Shown here: positions 1 to 9,845 of the stretch, one piece after another
Layout of the letters: the number at the start of each line of letters is the position of its first letter
How positions within the stretch are numbered: the first letter of the stretch is position 1
Assembly: GCA_001464995.1 (NCBI GenBank)
Contig: LNEQ01000230.1
Location: forward strand, 1-60,506
From: Actinobacteria bacterium Ga0077541
GTDB lineage: Bacteria; Actinomycetota; Thermoleophilia; Miltoncostaeales; Miltoncostaeaceae
Reading direction: 5' to 3'
Length of the DNA: 60,506 nucleotides
Position numbers and translations under genes: made by a program
The notes under the pieces: generated by a model
The model's input: only the letters and a program-made list of their open reading frames with translations
Told to the model about the DNA's origin: nothing
Database searches by the model: none

Positions 1-1075
1 GCGGCCGCGCAGGGCGTCGATCGACGCCGACAGCTCGCCGTCGACCCTGACGTAGGTCGTCGGGCGGCACCTCACCGGGGGGGCCGGATCGGAGCCGAGG
101 GCGACCTCGACGGCGCGGCGCGGCATGTCGAGGCCGCTCCGGATGACGAGGCCGACCGACGAGCCGAGGCGGAGGTTGACGTCGTGCACCGCCCAGCGGT
201 CGCCGGTCGCGATCAGGCTGATAGTCGAGGGCCCCCGGTAGTCGGCGACGTCCAGCAGGCGGCCGATCCCGGCGGCGAGCTCGAGCGGGGGCTCGGGGAC
301 CGTCCTCATGACCGACGCGACCCCGGCCGCGCGCGGGTAGTCGCGGTCGATGCGCGACGCGACGAGCTCGAGCCGCCCGTGCGCGTCGCGCACGGACTGC
401 CCCACCCACCGCTGGCCGCGCAGCTCCTCCTGGACGATCACCTCGACGCCCTTCGACAGGAACGCCCCCACCGCGTCGTCGCGCTCGGCGGCGGTCGCCA
501 CCGCCACGACGGCCGGCAGGCCTCCGAGGTCCTCGCCCGAGATGCGGGGCTTCACCACTCCGGGCAGCGCCGGCCAGGGACCGCTCGGACCGTCGCGACC
601 GACGATCACCGTGGCGGGGTGATCGACGCCCGCGAGGGCGGCGGTCTCCGCGAGCCGGCCCTTGTCGCAGAGCGCGGCGTAGGCGGCGGCGTCAGGGCCG
701 ACCAGGGCGGTCGATCCGAGGTCGGGCCGGAGCTCGGCGAGGACGCGCGCCGTGTCCTCGGAGGCGGGCAGCACCACGTCGATGCCCTCGCGCGTCGACG
801 AACCCCTCGGGGTCCCCCGCGGGGGAGGGATAGCGCAGCGGACGCAGGCACGCGGGCGATCGCCCCCCGGTCAGCCGGCCTTCCTGGTGCGCGCCGATCG
901 TCCGGTATCCGGCGGCCTTCAGCGAGCGCACGGCCCAGGGCCCCGCCCGGTATCCGGTGCAGAGGACGAGCGCGCTGGTCTCGGAAGGGGCCCGGCGGAC
1001 CGGCAGGGCGCGTGGCGCGTGGGCGCGCGCCGCCGAGGGGGGGTCGGTGGTGGTCACGGCGCCCTCAGCCCGCAT
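1..1075 (-). pseudogene. ATP-grasp protein, frameshifted, runs off left edge
   Basis: The ORF track misses this gene. From about 1057 leftward one minus frame reads LVLCTGYRAGPWAVRSLKAA, then RPLRYPSPAGDPEGFVDA. From about 790 a different minus frame continues without stops to the window edge with DVVLPASEDTARVLAEL, LVGPDAAAYAALCDKGRL, GVVKPRISGEDLGG and EVIVQEELRGQRWVGQS. These are the N-terminal domain and the ATP-binding core of a carbamoyl-phosphate-synthase-like ATP-grasp enzyme. The two frames meet near 783-795, where I would expect roughly eight more residues, so a small out-of-frame deletion (real or an assembly error) is likely. The start is ATG 1075 or GTG 1057, overlapping or abutting the upstream ATP-grasp gene, so the two were co-transcribed. 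The substrate is unknown. Confidence 0.7.
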
Positions 1076-2243
1076 CGATGCGCGCGATGACCTGCGCGAG
1101 GTCGGGCTGGGGGAACGGCGTCCAGAACCGGTTGGCCTCGACGAGCACGGGGCCGCCCCAGCCGATCGAGCGCGTCGGCAGGAAGCGCCGGGCGGCCTCG
1201 AACGCCAGCTCGCATGCCTCGGCCCACAGGGGGACGGCGACGCCCTCGATCGGCGTGCCGGTCGAGGGGACGCAGGCGTGCTCGAGGAACCCGTAGCCGT
1301 CCGGGCGGGCCATCCGCAGCGGGCCCATGAGCCCGGTGGCCGGATCGATCTCGGCGTAGCCGTTGCCGTCGCTGCCGTCGCCGAAGTTGTCGGTGACTCC
1401 GCCACCGATGCCGAGGCGGATCACGCTCTGACTGATCTCCACCGGCCCGGAGCGGGGCACGAACGTGACCAGGCGGATGGTGTGCAGGGCCTCGGAGGGC
1501 ACCGCGCGGGTGAGCGCCTCGTTGTTGCGCAGGCGCTCCTGCACGACGTGCGCCTCGTACTCGGGGTGCTCCGTGATCGCGCGCCAGAGCTCGGCGACGG
1601 AGATGTGACGGCCGTCGGCGAGATCGGTGAAGCCCTCGCCGTCACGGCGCAGCACCCGGACCCCGACGCCCTTGCCGCCACCCGAGGGCTTCACGACGAG
1701 ATCGCGCGGCAGGTCGGCGAGCAGGCGCGCGAAGGCGGGAGGGCCGTCGAGCACGAGGTCGCCCCGGCCCCATCCGGCGGCGCTCCGCGTCACCACGGCG
1801 AAGAGCTCGGGCGTCGGCAGGTCGAGCGCCTGGCAGAGCCGGTAGAAGACCGCCTTCTCGGTGGTCGTCGCCTCGAACGCGCCCGAGTTGACGCGGGCCT
1901 GGGCGATCAGCGCGTGATGCCGCGGGGCGTAGCCCGGCAGGGCGGAGTCGGGGATGGCCGGATCGAGCATCCCGTCCCGGAGAGCCTCGTCGAAGAGGTA
2001 GCCCTGGGCGCGCAGGCGCTGCATGCGGCGGATCGAGGCGATCCTGCCGGCGCCGTGGGCGCGCGCCGCGATGGCGCCGACCCGCATGTACGGGACGACG
2101 TTCCGCGCGAGGGCCGCGGCGGGCCGGAGGCGGTCGCCCAGGCCGCGCGGCGCGGTCGGGGCGGTGCCCGCAGGCGCGCCGTCCGAGGCGCCGGGGGCTC
2201 CGGTGGTGCCTTCGCGGGCAGGGGCCGCGGTCGTCTCGTTCAT
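1065..2243 (-). CDS. Sugar-transfer-type ATP-grasp protein
   Basis: A protein of 392 residues that looks like the ATP-grasp family PF14397 (sugar-transfer associated ATP-grasp). An N-terminal helical region of about 120 residues leads into GGGKGVGVRVLRRDG, the nucleotide loop, then HVVQERLRNNE and HTIRLVTFV. Near the C-terminus VEANRFWTPFPQPDL contains the usual metal-ligand segment. Family members are predicted to ligate a carboxylate to an amine or thiol using ATP; relatives sit in glycan or small-molecule loci. I chose ATG 2243 because GGAGAGG lies just upstream; the longer ORF start at 2318 has no such signal. The stop overlaps the start of the frameshifted ATP-grasp gene, so they formed a two-gene unit. 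The substrate cannot be told from sequence. Confidence 0.8.
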   Translation of the reverse strand: MNETTAAPAREGTTGAPGASDGAPAGTAPTAPRGLGDRLRPAAALARNVVPYMRVGAIAARAHGAGRIASIRRMQRLRAQGYLFDEALRDGMLDPAIPDSALPGYAPRHHALIAQARVNSGAFEATTTEKAVFYRLCQALDLPTPELFAVVTRSAAGWGRGDLVLDGPPAFARLLADLPRDLVVKPSGGGKGVGVRVLRRDGEGFTDLADGRHISVAELWRAITEHPEYEAHVVQERLRNNEALTRAVPSEALHTIRLVTFVPRSGPVEISQSVIRLGIGGGVTDNFGDGSDGNGYAEIDPATGLMGPLRMARPDGYGFLEHACVPSTGTPIEGVAVPLWAEACELAFEAARRFLPTRSIGWGGPVLVEANRFWTPFPQPDLAQVIARIDAG

Positions 2244-2479
2244 GGTCCTCTCCAGGGCCGGGATTGCTCCGCCGGAGCGTCGCGCTCGAGCGGGTGTCGA
2301 TAGTGCAACGGACCGCACGAGCCCGGAAAGACGCGGGTGGGTGGGTCCTCACTGGACCAATGGGCAGTCCAGAGCCGTAAAGAAAATGTGAACGGGTCGA
2401 TGGTCGCGGGCGGGCGGGGCGTCGCGGGTCCCACGGAGCGGGCCCGTCCATCCTCTATCGGCCCGATCCCCGCCGCGCT
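2244..2479. promoter_or_regulatory. Intergenic region with likely promoter of ATP-grasp pair
   Basis: This non-coding gap separates two minus-strand genes and is locally less GC-rich, with the run gtaaagaaaatgtgaac near 2375-2392. That is where a promoter for the ATP-grasp pair would lie on the minus strand. A 15-base inverted repeat (ggtcc tcact ggacc) at 2344-2358 could be an operator or part of the terminator of the upstream DUF5718-like gene. No exact -35/-10 pair is convincing. Confidence 0.35.
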
Positions 2480-3355
2480 TCAGGCGCCGGCGCCCTCCGC
2501 GGTGCCGCGCACCACCTGCCGCAGCACCGAGGCCCGGGGGAGGTGGTCCTCGCCTCCGCGCGCGACGGCCTCGCGCACGTCCGCCGGAGTGGTCGCGGAC
2601 GCGTCGTAGACGATCACCAGCGACTCGTCCCCCGGCTCGAGGAAGGTGCCCTCGCCGAACGGCGTGTACCGCGTCGCGCCGATTCCCACCACGAGCGTCG
2701 GGGGCCGCCCTGCGGCGACCAGGTACTCGCCGACGGGCTCGAGCGGGCTGTCGTCGGCGCCGGCCTGATCGCGCAGCCGCCCGGCGATCCACTCGAGCAG
2801 CCGGGCGCCGTAGTACGAGTAGCCGCGCAGCGGGCTGTCGATGCCGTACTCGTGGGCCCGGCCCCCGCGGCGCAGCAGGCAGGCGAGCCGGAGGGTGGCG
2901 GTCGGCCCTCCGGGTGCGAGGTCGGTCACCGGGAAGACGCGGCGCGCGATGCCCTTCGAGGCGGGGCCCCAGTTCTTCTTGTGGCTGATCTTGGCCGCAC
3001 CGGGACGGCGGATGGAGCAGTCGTTGAAGGCGGCGAGCGCCACCGGCGCCAGGGAGTCCGCGCGTCCGTCGTCGCCATAGGAGACCGCGCACACCAGTCC
3101 GGCCTCGGGCTCGATCTGCAGGTTCACGTCGCCCGCCGGGCGCGAGAGGAGATCGTGCGAGAGCGGGAAGACGCCGAGGAAGCCCTCGTCCCCCGGCAGG
3201 TACCACGGGAAGATCCCCTTGGGAGCCTCGGCGGACGCCGCGACCACGCCGGCGAAGTCGGCGGCCTCGCCGGCCTGCTCGAGATGCCCGGCGAAGTTGC
3301 CCGCGACGCCGATGCCGGCGGCGGCGCGCAGGTCGTCGAGCACGAGGTCGATCAC
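2480..3355 (-). CDS. DUF5718-like protein
   Basis: A soluble protein of 291 residues with no signal peptide or membrane segment. It opens with a conserved-looking GIGVAGNFAGHLEQAGEA stretch, then has FNDCSIRR, SHKKNWGPASKG and a C-terminal GATRYTPFGEGTFLEPGDE. I associate this pattern with the uncharacterised family DUF5718; this is from memory, not a search. The GEGTFLEPGDE segment loosely recalls fumarylacetoacetase-fold enzymes, so a metal-dependent hydrolase is possible but not shown. It is divergent from the HAD phosphatase gene, with only 22 bases between the two starts, so the promoters must overlap the opposite coding starts or lie within them. Function is unknown. Confidence 0.65.
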   Translation of the reverse strand: MIDLVLDDLRAAAGIGVAGNFAGHLEQAGEAADFAGVVAASAEAPKGIFPWYLPGDEGFLGVFPLSHDLLSRPAGDVNLQIEPEAGLVCAVSYGDDGRADSLAPVALAAFNDCSIRRPGAAKISHKKNWGPASKGIARRVFPVTDLAPGGPTATLRLACLLRRGGRAHEYGIDSPLRGYSYYGARLLEWIAGRLRDQAGADDSPLEPVGEYLVAAGRPPTLVVGIGATRYTPFGEGTFLEPGDESLVIVYDASATTPADVREAVARGGEDHLPRASVLRQVVRGTAEGAGA

Positions 3356-3377
3356 GCCCGCAGGTTAGTGTGCGCAC

Positions 3378-4157
3378 GTGCCCCGCGACGAGATCCGCAG
3401 CTGGCTCACCGACATGGACGGGGTGCTCGTCCACGAGGAGCAGGCCATCCCCGGAGCCGCCGAGTTCCTCGGACGGCTGCGCGAGACGGGGACGCCGTTC
3501 CTCGTGCTGACGAACAACTCGATCTACACGCGCCGCGACCTGGCCGCGCGGCTTCGCGCGAGCGGGCTCGAGGTGCCGGAGGACTCGATCTGGACCTCCG
3601 CGCTCGCCACGGCGCGCTTCCTGCGCGACCAGCGGCCCGGGGGCACCGCGTTCACCATCGGCGAGGCCGGGCTGACGACCGCCCTGCACGAGGTCGGCTA
3701 CACGCTGACCGAGCGCTCCCCCGACTACGTGGTGCTGGGAGAGACCCGCACCTACAGCTTCGAGCGCATCACCCAGGCCATCCGCCTGATCGCCGATGGG
3801 GCCCGCTTCATCGCCACCAACCCCGACACCACCGGGCCGACGCCGCAGGGACCGCTGCCGGCGACCGGCGCGGTCGCCGCCCTCATCAGCACGGCGACGG
3901 GCGTCGCCCCCTACTACGTGGGCAAGCCCAACCCGCTGATGATGCGCTCGGCGCTCAACGCCATCGACGCGCACTCGGAGACGACCGCGATGGTGGGCGA
4001 CCGGATGGACACCGACATCGTCTCAGGACTCGAGGCGGGGCTCGAGACCATCCTGGTGCTCACCGGATCGACGGGCCGCGACCAGATCGATCGCTTCCCC
4101 TACCGGCCCTCGCGGGTCGTCGACTCGGTCGCCGACCTGGTGGACCTGATCGGCTGA
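3378..4157 (+). CDS. HAD-IIA family phosphatase (NagD-like)
   Basis: A HAD-superfamily hydrolase of 259 residues, of the NagD/4-nitrophenylphosphatase type. Motif I is DMDGVL at about residue 12, with the catalytic Asp pair. Motif II is VLTNNS near 47. [12 protein letters not shown] near 190 supplies the motif III Lys, and VGDRMDTDI near 211 is motif IV with the metal-binding acids. A C2-type cap lies between motifs II and III. The length is normal for the family. The GTG start follows directly from the divergent DUF5718-like gene. It probably dephosphorylates a small sugar phosphate or nucleotide; the actual substrate is not deducible. Confidence 0.88.
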   Translation: MPRDEIRSWLTDMDGVLVHEEQAIPGAAEFLGRLRETGTPFLVLTNNSIYTRRDLAARLRASGLEVPEDSIWTSALATARFLRDQRPGGTAFTIGEAGLTTALHEVGYTLTERSPDYVVLGETRTYSFERITQAIRLIADGARFIATNPDTTGPTPQGPLPATGAVAALISTATGVAPYYVGKPNPLMMRSALNAIDAHSETTAMVGDRMDTDIVSGLEAGLETILVLTGSTGRDQIDRFPYRPSRVVDSVADLVDLIG

Positions 4158-4160
4158 GGG

Positions 4161-4178
4161 CCGCCGGCGGGCCGGCGG
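4161..4178. terminator. Bidirectional hairpin between convergent genes
   Basis: ccgccggc-gg-gccggcgg forms a near-perfect GC stem of 7-8 base pairs directly between the stop of the HAD gene and the stop of the DsbA-like gene. There is no T tract on either strand, so termination by this hairpin is plausible rather than certain. Confidence 0.4.
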
Positions 4179-4186
4179 GGCCGGGT

Positions 4187-5035
4187 TCAGGCGCGCAGGC
4201 TCCAGAAGCCGTCGGCGCCGACGTGGTCCTCGTCGGCGAGACGCCCGAGCTCCTGCCGCGCCTCCTCCACCGGGATGTCGCGCACGACGGCGACCTCCTT
4301 CGTCGCGAGCGGCTCACCGGCCCAGCGCAGCAGCTCCGCGGCATCCGTGGGCGGGCCGGCGCGCGGGAGATCCGGCGCCAGGTTGGCCATCACCACGTCG
4401 TAGACCCGGAACGGCTGGAAGCCCGGGGCGGACAGGTGGGCGCCGTCGGAGACGCGCTCGAACTCGTACGACGGGCAGGTGTAGCGCCTGCCGCCCGACC
4501 AGCCCGCCAGGCGCTCGTCCTGCGCGAGTGCGGCCGCCGTGGGCGCACGGGCGGCGGCCATGTCCTCTGCGAGGGCCGTCTCGGTGGCCGGATCGGCCGT
4601 CCACCGCGCCAGCTCGGCGGGGTCGATGCCCGCGTCGGCGGCCGCCGCGTCGATGACCTGCGGCTCGTCGATCAGCTCGCCGCGGAAGTGCCGGATGCGG
4701 AGGCGGCGCAGTAGGGGGCGCATGCGGCCGGGCGCGTTCAGCCGGGCGGCGACGACGGCGCGGCACGCCGGCACCGAGGCCTCCATGCGGGGCCGCTCCG
4801 CGGTGTCGATCGGCATTCCGTGGTCGCGGGCGATCGTGCGGAACGCCCTCGCCTGCACGTCGGGGGTGAAGCCCATGTCGAGGTAGTGCTGCGGCGAATC
4901 GCTCAGCCCCACGACCCGAACCTGCCACTCGATCGCGTCCCCGTAGAGCCAGTCGAGACGGCGGCGGAAGGGCTCCGCGCTGAAGGCCCACGGGCAGACG
5001 GGGTCGGTGAACTCGGTGATGCGGATGCGGGACAC
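4187..5035 (-). CDS. DsbA family protein (FrnE-like)
   Basis: A thioredoxin-fold protein of 282 residues. The N-terminal strand RIRITEFTDPVCPW is the DsbA/FrnE active-site start, but the second Cys of the usual CPxC pair is replaced by Ala (CPWA). It may therefore act as a monothiol isomerase or GST-like enzyme rather than a disulfide oxidase. A helical insert follows, containing MPIDTAERPRMEASVPACRA. The C-terminus adds about 60 residues resembling a small winged domain (EVAVVRDIPVEEARQELGRL). There is no signal peptide, so it is cytoplasmic. I took GTG 5035, which puts the active-site strand at the normal distance; the ORF track start at 5650 lies inside the opposite-strand ferritin-like gene. 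Confidence 0.82.
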   Translation of the reverse strand: MSRIRITEFTDPVCPWAFSAEPFRRRLDWLYGDAIEWQVRVVGLSDSPQHYLDMGFTPDVQARAFRTIARDHGMPIDTAERPRMEASVPACRAVVAARLNAPGRMRPLLRRLRIRHFRGELIDEPQVIDAAAADAGIDPAELARWTADPATETALAEDMAAARAPTAAALAQDERLAGWSGGRRYTCPSYEFERVSDGAHLSAPGFQPFRVYDVVMANLAPDLPRAGPPTDAAELLRWAGEPLATKEVAVVRDIPVEEARQELGRLADEDHVGADGFWSLRA

Positions 5036-5149
5036 GGTGCACGACGCTAGCAGCGCGGGACCGGCGCCCGCCCCCGCGTGTCGCGGAGGTCCAGCGGGCC
5101 CCGCCGCTGCCGATGGGAAGGGCATGCGGCGACCGCTGCGAGGACAGCC

Positions 5150-5731
5150 ATGAGGGAGCTCACGCGGGGCCGGCTGCTCGGCCGCGCGGCGGTGGGCGGC
5201 GTCGTGCTGCTCGCGGGCGGTCCGGCGCTCGCCGGCGGGCGCGCCGCGGCCGCCGGCGGCGACGCCGGGAGGGTCCGCACGGCCCTCGCCCTCGCGCACA
5301 TCCAGGCGCGCCTCTACTCGCAGGCCGGGCGCGCCGAGGCCCTGCGCCCCGACCTGCTCTTCTTCGCCCGCGCCGCGGCCCGCCACGAGGAGGAGCACGT
5401 CGTCGCCCTCGCGGCGCTGGTGGAGGACGCGGGGGATCCGCCGCGTCCCGACCTCTGGCAGGTGGCCGCCGACGACGCGGCGTTCGCGCACATGGCGGTG
5501 CGCCTCGAGGACCTCACGGTGCGGGCCCTGAACGGCATCGCGGGCGAGCTGAGCCCGGCGGCGCTCGAGACGACCGCGCGGGTCGCCTCGGTGGATGCGC
5601 GCCACGCGGCCTGGGTCCGCGCCCTCGTGGGCGTCACGCCCTCCCACCACGTCTTCGACCGGGGCCGCACCCGCGACGAGGTGGCCGCCGTCCTCACCGA
5701 GGCCGGGCTCGACCCGGACCTCGTGCCGTGA
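5150..5731 (+). CDS. Secreted ferritin-like domain protein, degenerate ligand set
   Basis: A protein of 193 residues with a Tat/Sec-like leader (RGRLLGRAAVGGVVLLAGG) and then a four-helix ferritin-like domain of the PF13668/DUF4439 type. Helix pairs carry HEEEHVVALAAL near residue 80, RLEDLTVRAL near 122 and VDARHAAWVRAL near 150. In helix 1 the position where a ligand Glu is usual is Ala (LAHIQARLY), while the next gene keeps Glu there (LEHLQAALY), so iron binding may be impaired. ATG 5150 was chosen over the track start at 5078 because it gives a clean leader. Its stop overlaps the next gene by GTGA, so the pair is translationally coupled. Confidence 0.8.
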   Translation: MRELTRGRLLGRAAVGGVVLLAGGPALAGGRAAAAGGDAGRVRTALALAHIQARLYSQAGRAEALRPDLLFFARAAARHEEEHVVALAALVEDAGDPPRPDLWQVAADDAAFAHMAVRLEDLTVRALNGIAGELSPAALETTARVASVDARHAAWVRALVGVTPSHHVFDRGRTRDEVAAVLTEAGLDPDLVP

Positions 5732-6678
5732 CGGCGCGTCTCACCCGCCGGGCCTTCGTCGGCGCGCTCGGCGCCGGCGCCGCGGCCCTGGCGCTGGCGA
5801 CCCCCGCCGCCGGCGAGCAGGGGGGCGACGAGGTCATCCTCAACCACGCCCTGGCCCTCGAGCACCTGCAGGCCGCCCTCTACACCCGCGCGGCGCGCGC
5901 GCCCGCGCTCGGACCGACCGTGGCGCGGATGGCCGGGGCGATGGGCGGGGTCGAGCGGGCTCACGTCGCCGCCCTGACCGAGGCCCTCGGCGACGCCGCG
6001 CTCGCCCCCCCGCTGTTCGACCTCTCGGCGGCCCTCGCGGGCGAGCGGGCCTTCATCCGCCATGCCGCCGCGATCGAGGACCTGGCGGCGGCCGTGCACC
6101 TGCACCATCTCCCCCGCCTGGCCGATCCCGCCCTGCGGGCCCTGCTGGCGTCGATCCACACGGTCGACGCCGGTCACGCGGCCTGGATCCGCCTGCTGGC
6201 GGGTGTCGCCCCGGTCACCGAGGCGCTCGACCGCCCGGTCGACCCGGATGAGGCGACCCGCCTGCTGATCGGGAGCGGCCTCGTGGCGCCGCGGCCGGGG
6301 ACGGCCGACGGCTCCTGGGCGGGCGACGGCCGTGCCGGCCTCCTGGCGGCGTTCCCCCTCGGGCGCCGCCCGGCCACCGACCCGGTGGCGGTCGCCCCCC
6401 GTCCGCCCGCGGGCGCGCCCGCCGCCGTACCCGCCGGGGAGAGCCACCGGTGGGGACTCTGGATCGGGACCACCGCGGGCATCTCGGCGGTCGTCCTCGG
6501 GGGCCTCGGCCTGCGTGCCCGCCGGGGCCCGGCCCCCCGGGTGACGGTGGTCGGCCCCGACGAGGGCCCGGCCGTCGTCCAGCGGGCCGCCGCACCCGCC
6601 GGGGTTGCCGCCGAGCCGGGCGCCGCGCAGACTGCCGGAGTGCCCCGGACCGAGTCCCGCTGGACGCGCCGGCGCTGA
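5728..6678 (+). CDS. Secreted ferritin-like domain protein with C-terminal anchor
   Basis: A paralogue of the preceding gene, 316 residues. It has a twin-arginine leader (LTRRAFVGALGAGAAALALA), then a ferritin-like bundle: LEHLQAALYTRA, VERAHVAALTEAL, AIEDLAAAVHLHH and VDAGHAAWIRLL, with a fuller set of Glu and His ligands than its neighbour. After a Pro/Ala-rich linker a hydrophobic segment at about residues 247-268 (GLWIGTTAGISAVVLGGLGL) followed by RARR suggests a C-terminal membrane anchor with the domain outside the cell. GTG 5728 overlaps the upstream stop. A role in metal storage or redox at the cell surface is inference. Confidence 0.8.
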   Translation: MTARLTRRAFVGALGAGAAALALATPAAGEQGGDEVILNHALALEHLQAALYTRAARAPALGPTVARMAGAMGGVERAHVAALTEALGDAALAPPLFDLSAALAGERAFIRHAAAIEDLAAAVHLHHLPRLADPALRALLASIHTVDAGHAAWIRLLAGVAPVTEALDRPVDPDEATRLLIGSGLVAPRPGTADGSWAGDGRAGLLAAFPLGRRPATDPVAVAPRPPAGAPAAVPAGESHRWGLWIGTTAGISAVVLGGLGLRARRGPAPRVTVVGPDEGPAVVQRAAAPAGVAAEPGAAQTAGVPRTESRWTRRR

Positions 6679-7559
6679 GCGTCGCCCTCGTCACGGCCGC
6701 CGAGGCGCGGCCGGTGGACGACGACCTCCCCCCGCTGCTCGAGGCGCTCACCCGCCGCGGCATCGCCCACGCCGTCGTCGACTGGGACGATCCGGGGGTC
6801 GACTGGCACGCCCACGTGCTGGCCGTCGTGCGATCCCCCTGGGACTACACCCGCCGCCACGCCGAGTTCCTGGCGTGGTCCGAGCGGGTCGCGCGCGCGA
6901 CCGCGCTCGAGAACCCCCCGCACCTACTGCGCTGGAGCGCCGACAAGCGCTATCTGCGCGACCTCGACGCGGCCGGCGTGCCGGTGGTGCCGACCTCCTT
7001 CGCCGCGCCGGGGGAGACGATGGACTGGCCCGCCAACGGGGAGATCGTGGTCAAGCCCACGGTCTCGGCCGGATCCCTCGACACGGCCCGGCACCTGGCG
7101 ACCGCGCGTGCCGAGGCCGAGGCCCACGTCGCGCGCCTGCACGCCGCCGGACGTGAGGCGATGGCCCAGCCCTACCTGTCACGGGTGGAGGGCGAGCGCG
7201 GCGAGACGGCGCTCGTCTTCGTCGCCGGCGCGTTCAGCCACGCTGCGCGCAAGGGGCCGATGCTGGTGCCCGGTCTGAGCGTGGTCGGCGGCCTGTTCGT
7301 GGAGGAGGACATCCGGCCCGCCACGCCCACGACCGAGGAGATGGAGGTGGCGGCTGCGGCGCTCGCCGCGATCCCCGCCGGAAATCCTCCGCTCTACGCC
7401 CGGGTCGACCTCGTGCCCGACGATGCCGGCCGGCCGGTGGTGCTCGAGCTGGAGCTCGTGGAGCCCTCGCTCTTCCTCGTCCACGGTGCGGGCGCCGCCG
7501 ACCGGCTGGTCGACGCGATCGCAGGGCGGCTCACGGCGAGGTCCAGCGGCCCAGGGTGA
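6675..7559 (+). CDS. ATP-grasp domain protein, probable CTG start
   Basis: A RimK/glutathione-synthetase-like ATP-grasp protein. SVALVTAAEARPVDDDLPPL forms the N-terminal Rossmann-like lobe, VVRSPWDYTRR and LENPPHLLRWSADKRYL precede the ATP lobe, and GEIVVKPTVSAGS is the nucleotide loop. QPYLSRVEGERGETALVF follows, and RVDLVPDDAGRPVVLELELVEPSLF holds the metal ligands. No ATG, GTG or TTG occurs in frame close to the expected N-terminus: GTG 6714 would remove the first strand, and the track start at 6450 lies deep inside the upstream gene. CTG 6675 overlaps the upstream stop as CTGA and fits the domain start. The 3' end overlaps the convergent SAM-hydrolase gene by 29 bases. Substrate unknown. 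Confidence 0.78.
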   Translation: MSVALVTAAEARPVDDDLPPLLEALTRRGIAHAVVDWDDPGVDWHAHVLAVVRSPWDYTRRHAEFLAWSERVARATALENPPHLLRWSADKRYLRDLDAAGVPVVPTSFAAPGETMDWPANGEIVVKPTVSAGSLDTARHLATARAEAEAHVARLHAAGREAMAQPYLSRVEGERGETALVFVAGAFSHAARKGPMLVPGLSVVGGLFVEEDIRPATPTTEEMEVAAAALAAIPAGNPPLYARVDLVPDDAGRPVVLELELVEPSLFLVHGAGAADRLVDAIAGRLTARSSGPG

Positions 7560-8321
7560 GGATCTGACCGGCCGCTGCGCCCATGCGCTGGGCGGCGCTG
7601 CCGCCGTTCACCGCGAGGGCCACCATCCCGTGGCTGTCGATGTGCACGAGCATCCCCTTCGGGGCCGCATCGGCGAAGACACGGCACACCGTCGCGGGGT
7701 GGCGGCGGTCGGTGACCGCGGCCGAGATGCGGTCGCCCATCGTGAAGCCGGCGGCCTCGAGGTCGGCGGGTCCCGCGAGCAGCTCCAGGTTGCCGAACGG
7801 GTCGATCGCGACGATCGGGGCCGCGAGCTCGCCGGGGCGGACCGCCGGGGCGGGCAGGTCGGGCACCAGCAGGCCGGTGAGATCGAACGGCGTGCCGAGG
7901 TCGGAGGGCCGGGCACCGGCCGCCAGGGCCGCCGCGGCCGGCGCGAACAGGTCGCGCCCGTGGAAGGTGGCCGAGGCCCCGTCGGGCAGCGGGTGGAGGG
8001 CCACCGCCTCCACGACGCCGAGCGCCTCGGCGGCGGGCGCGAGCAGCCCGTTGTCGGGACCGACCAGCGCCCCGCCGGTCGCGAGCCCGAGGACCACCGC
8101 GCGGCGCGGACCGCCCACGCCGGGATCGACCACCGCGAGGTGGACGGCGTGCGGCAGCAGGGGCGCGAGGCGGGCGAGCGTCAGGGCTCCGCGACGGACG
8201 TCGCCGGGCGGGATGTCGTGGGCGAGGTCGATCCGCTGCCGATCCGGGCACGCCGCCGCAAGGACCGCGTGGAGGGCTCCGACGTACTCGCTCCCCGCCC
8301 CGAAGTCGGTGAGGAGGGTGA

Positions 8322-8325
<4 letters not shown>
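7531..8325 (-). CDS. SAM hydroxide adenosyltransferase (DUF62)
   Basis: A full-length (264 residues) member of the PF01887 family, which hydrolyses S-adenosylmethionine to adenosine and methionine and is related to fluorinase. ITLLTDFGAGSEYVGALHAV opens the N-terminal domain with the conserved Asp. VVDPGVGGPRR is the second signature and GPDNGLL the third. The C-terminal barrel has IVAIDPFGNLELL. It is the last gene of the heme operon; its ATG overlaps the cobA-hemD stop by ATGA. The upstream CobA domain uses SAM, so a link to SAM turnover is possible, but that is inference. Confidence 0.88.

Positions 8326-9845
<1,520 letters not shown>

Noticed and set aside
184-1296. 370-residue plus-strand ORF at the left end
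   Set aside because: It is opposite the ATP-grasp gene pair, has low-complexity Arg/Gly/Pro sequence and no family signature.
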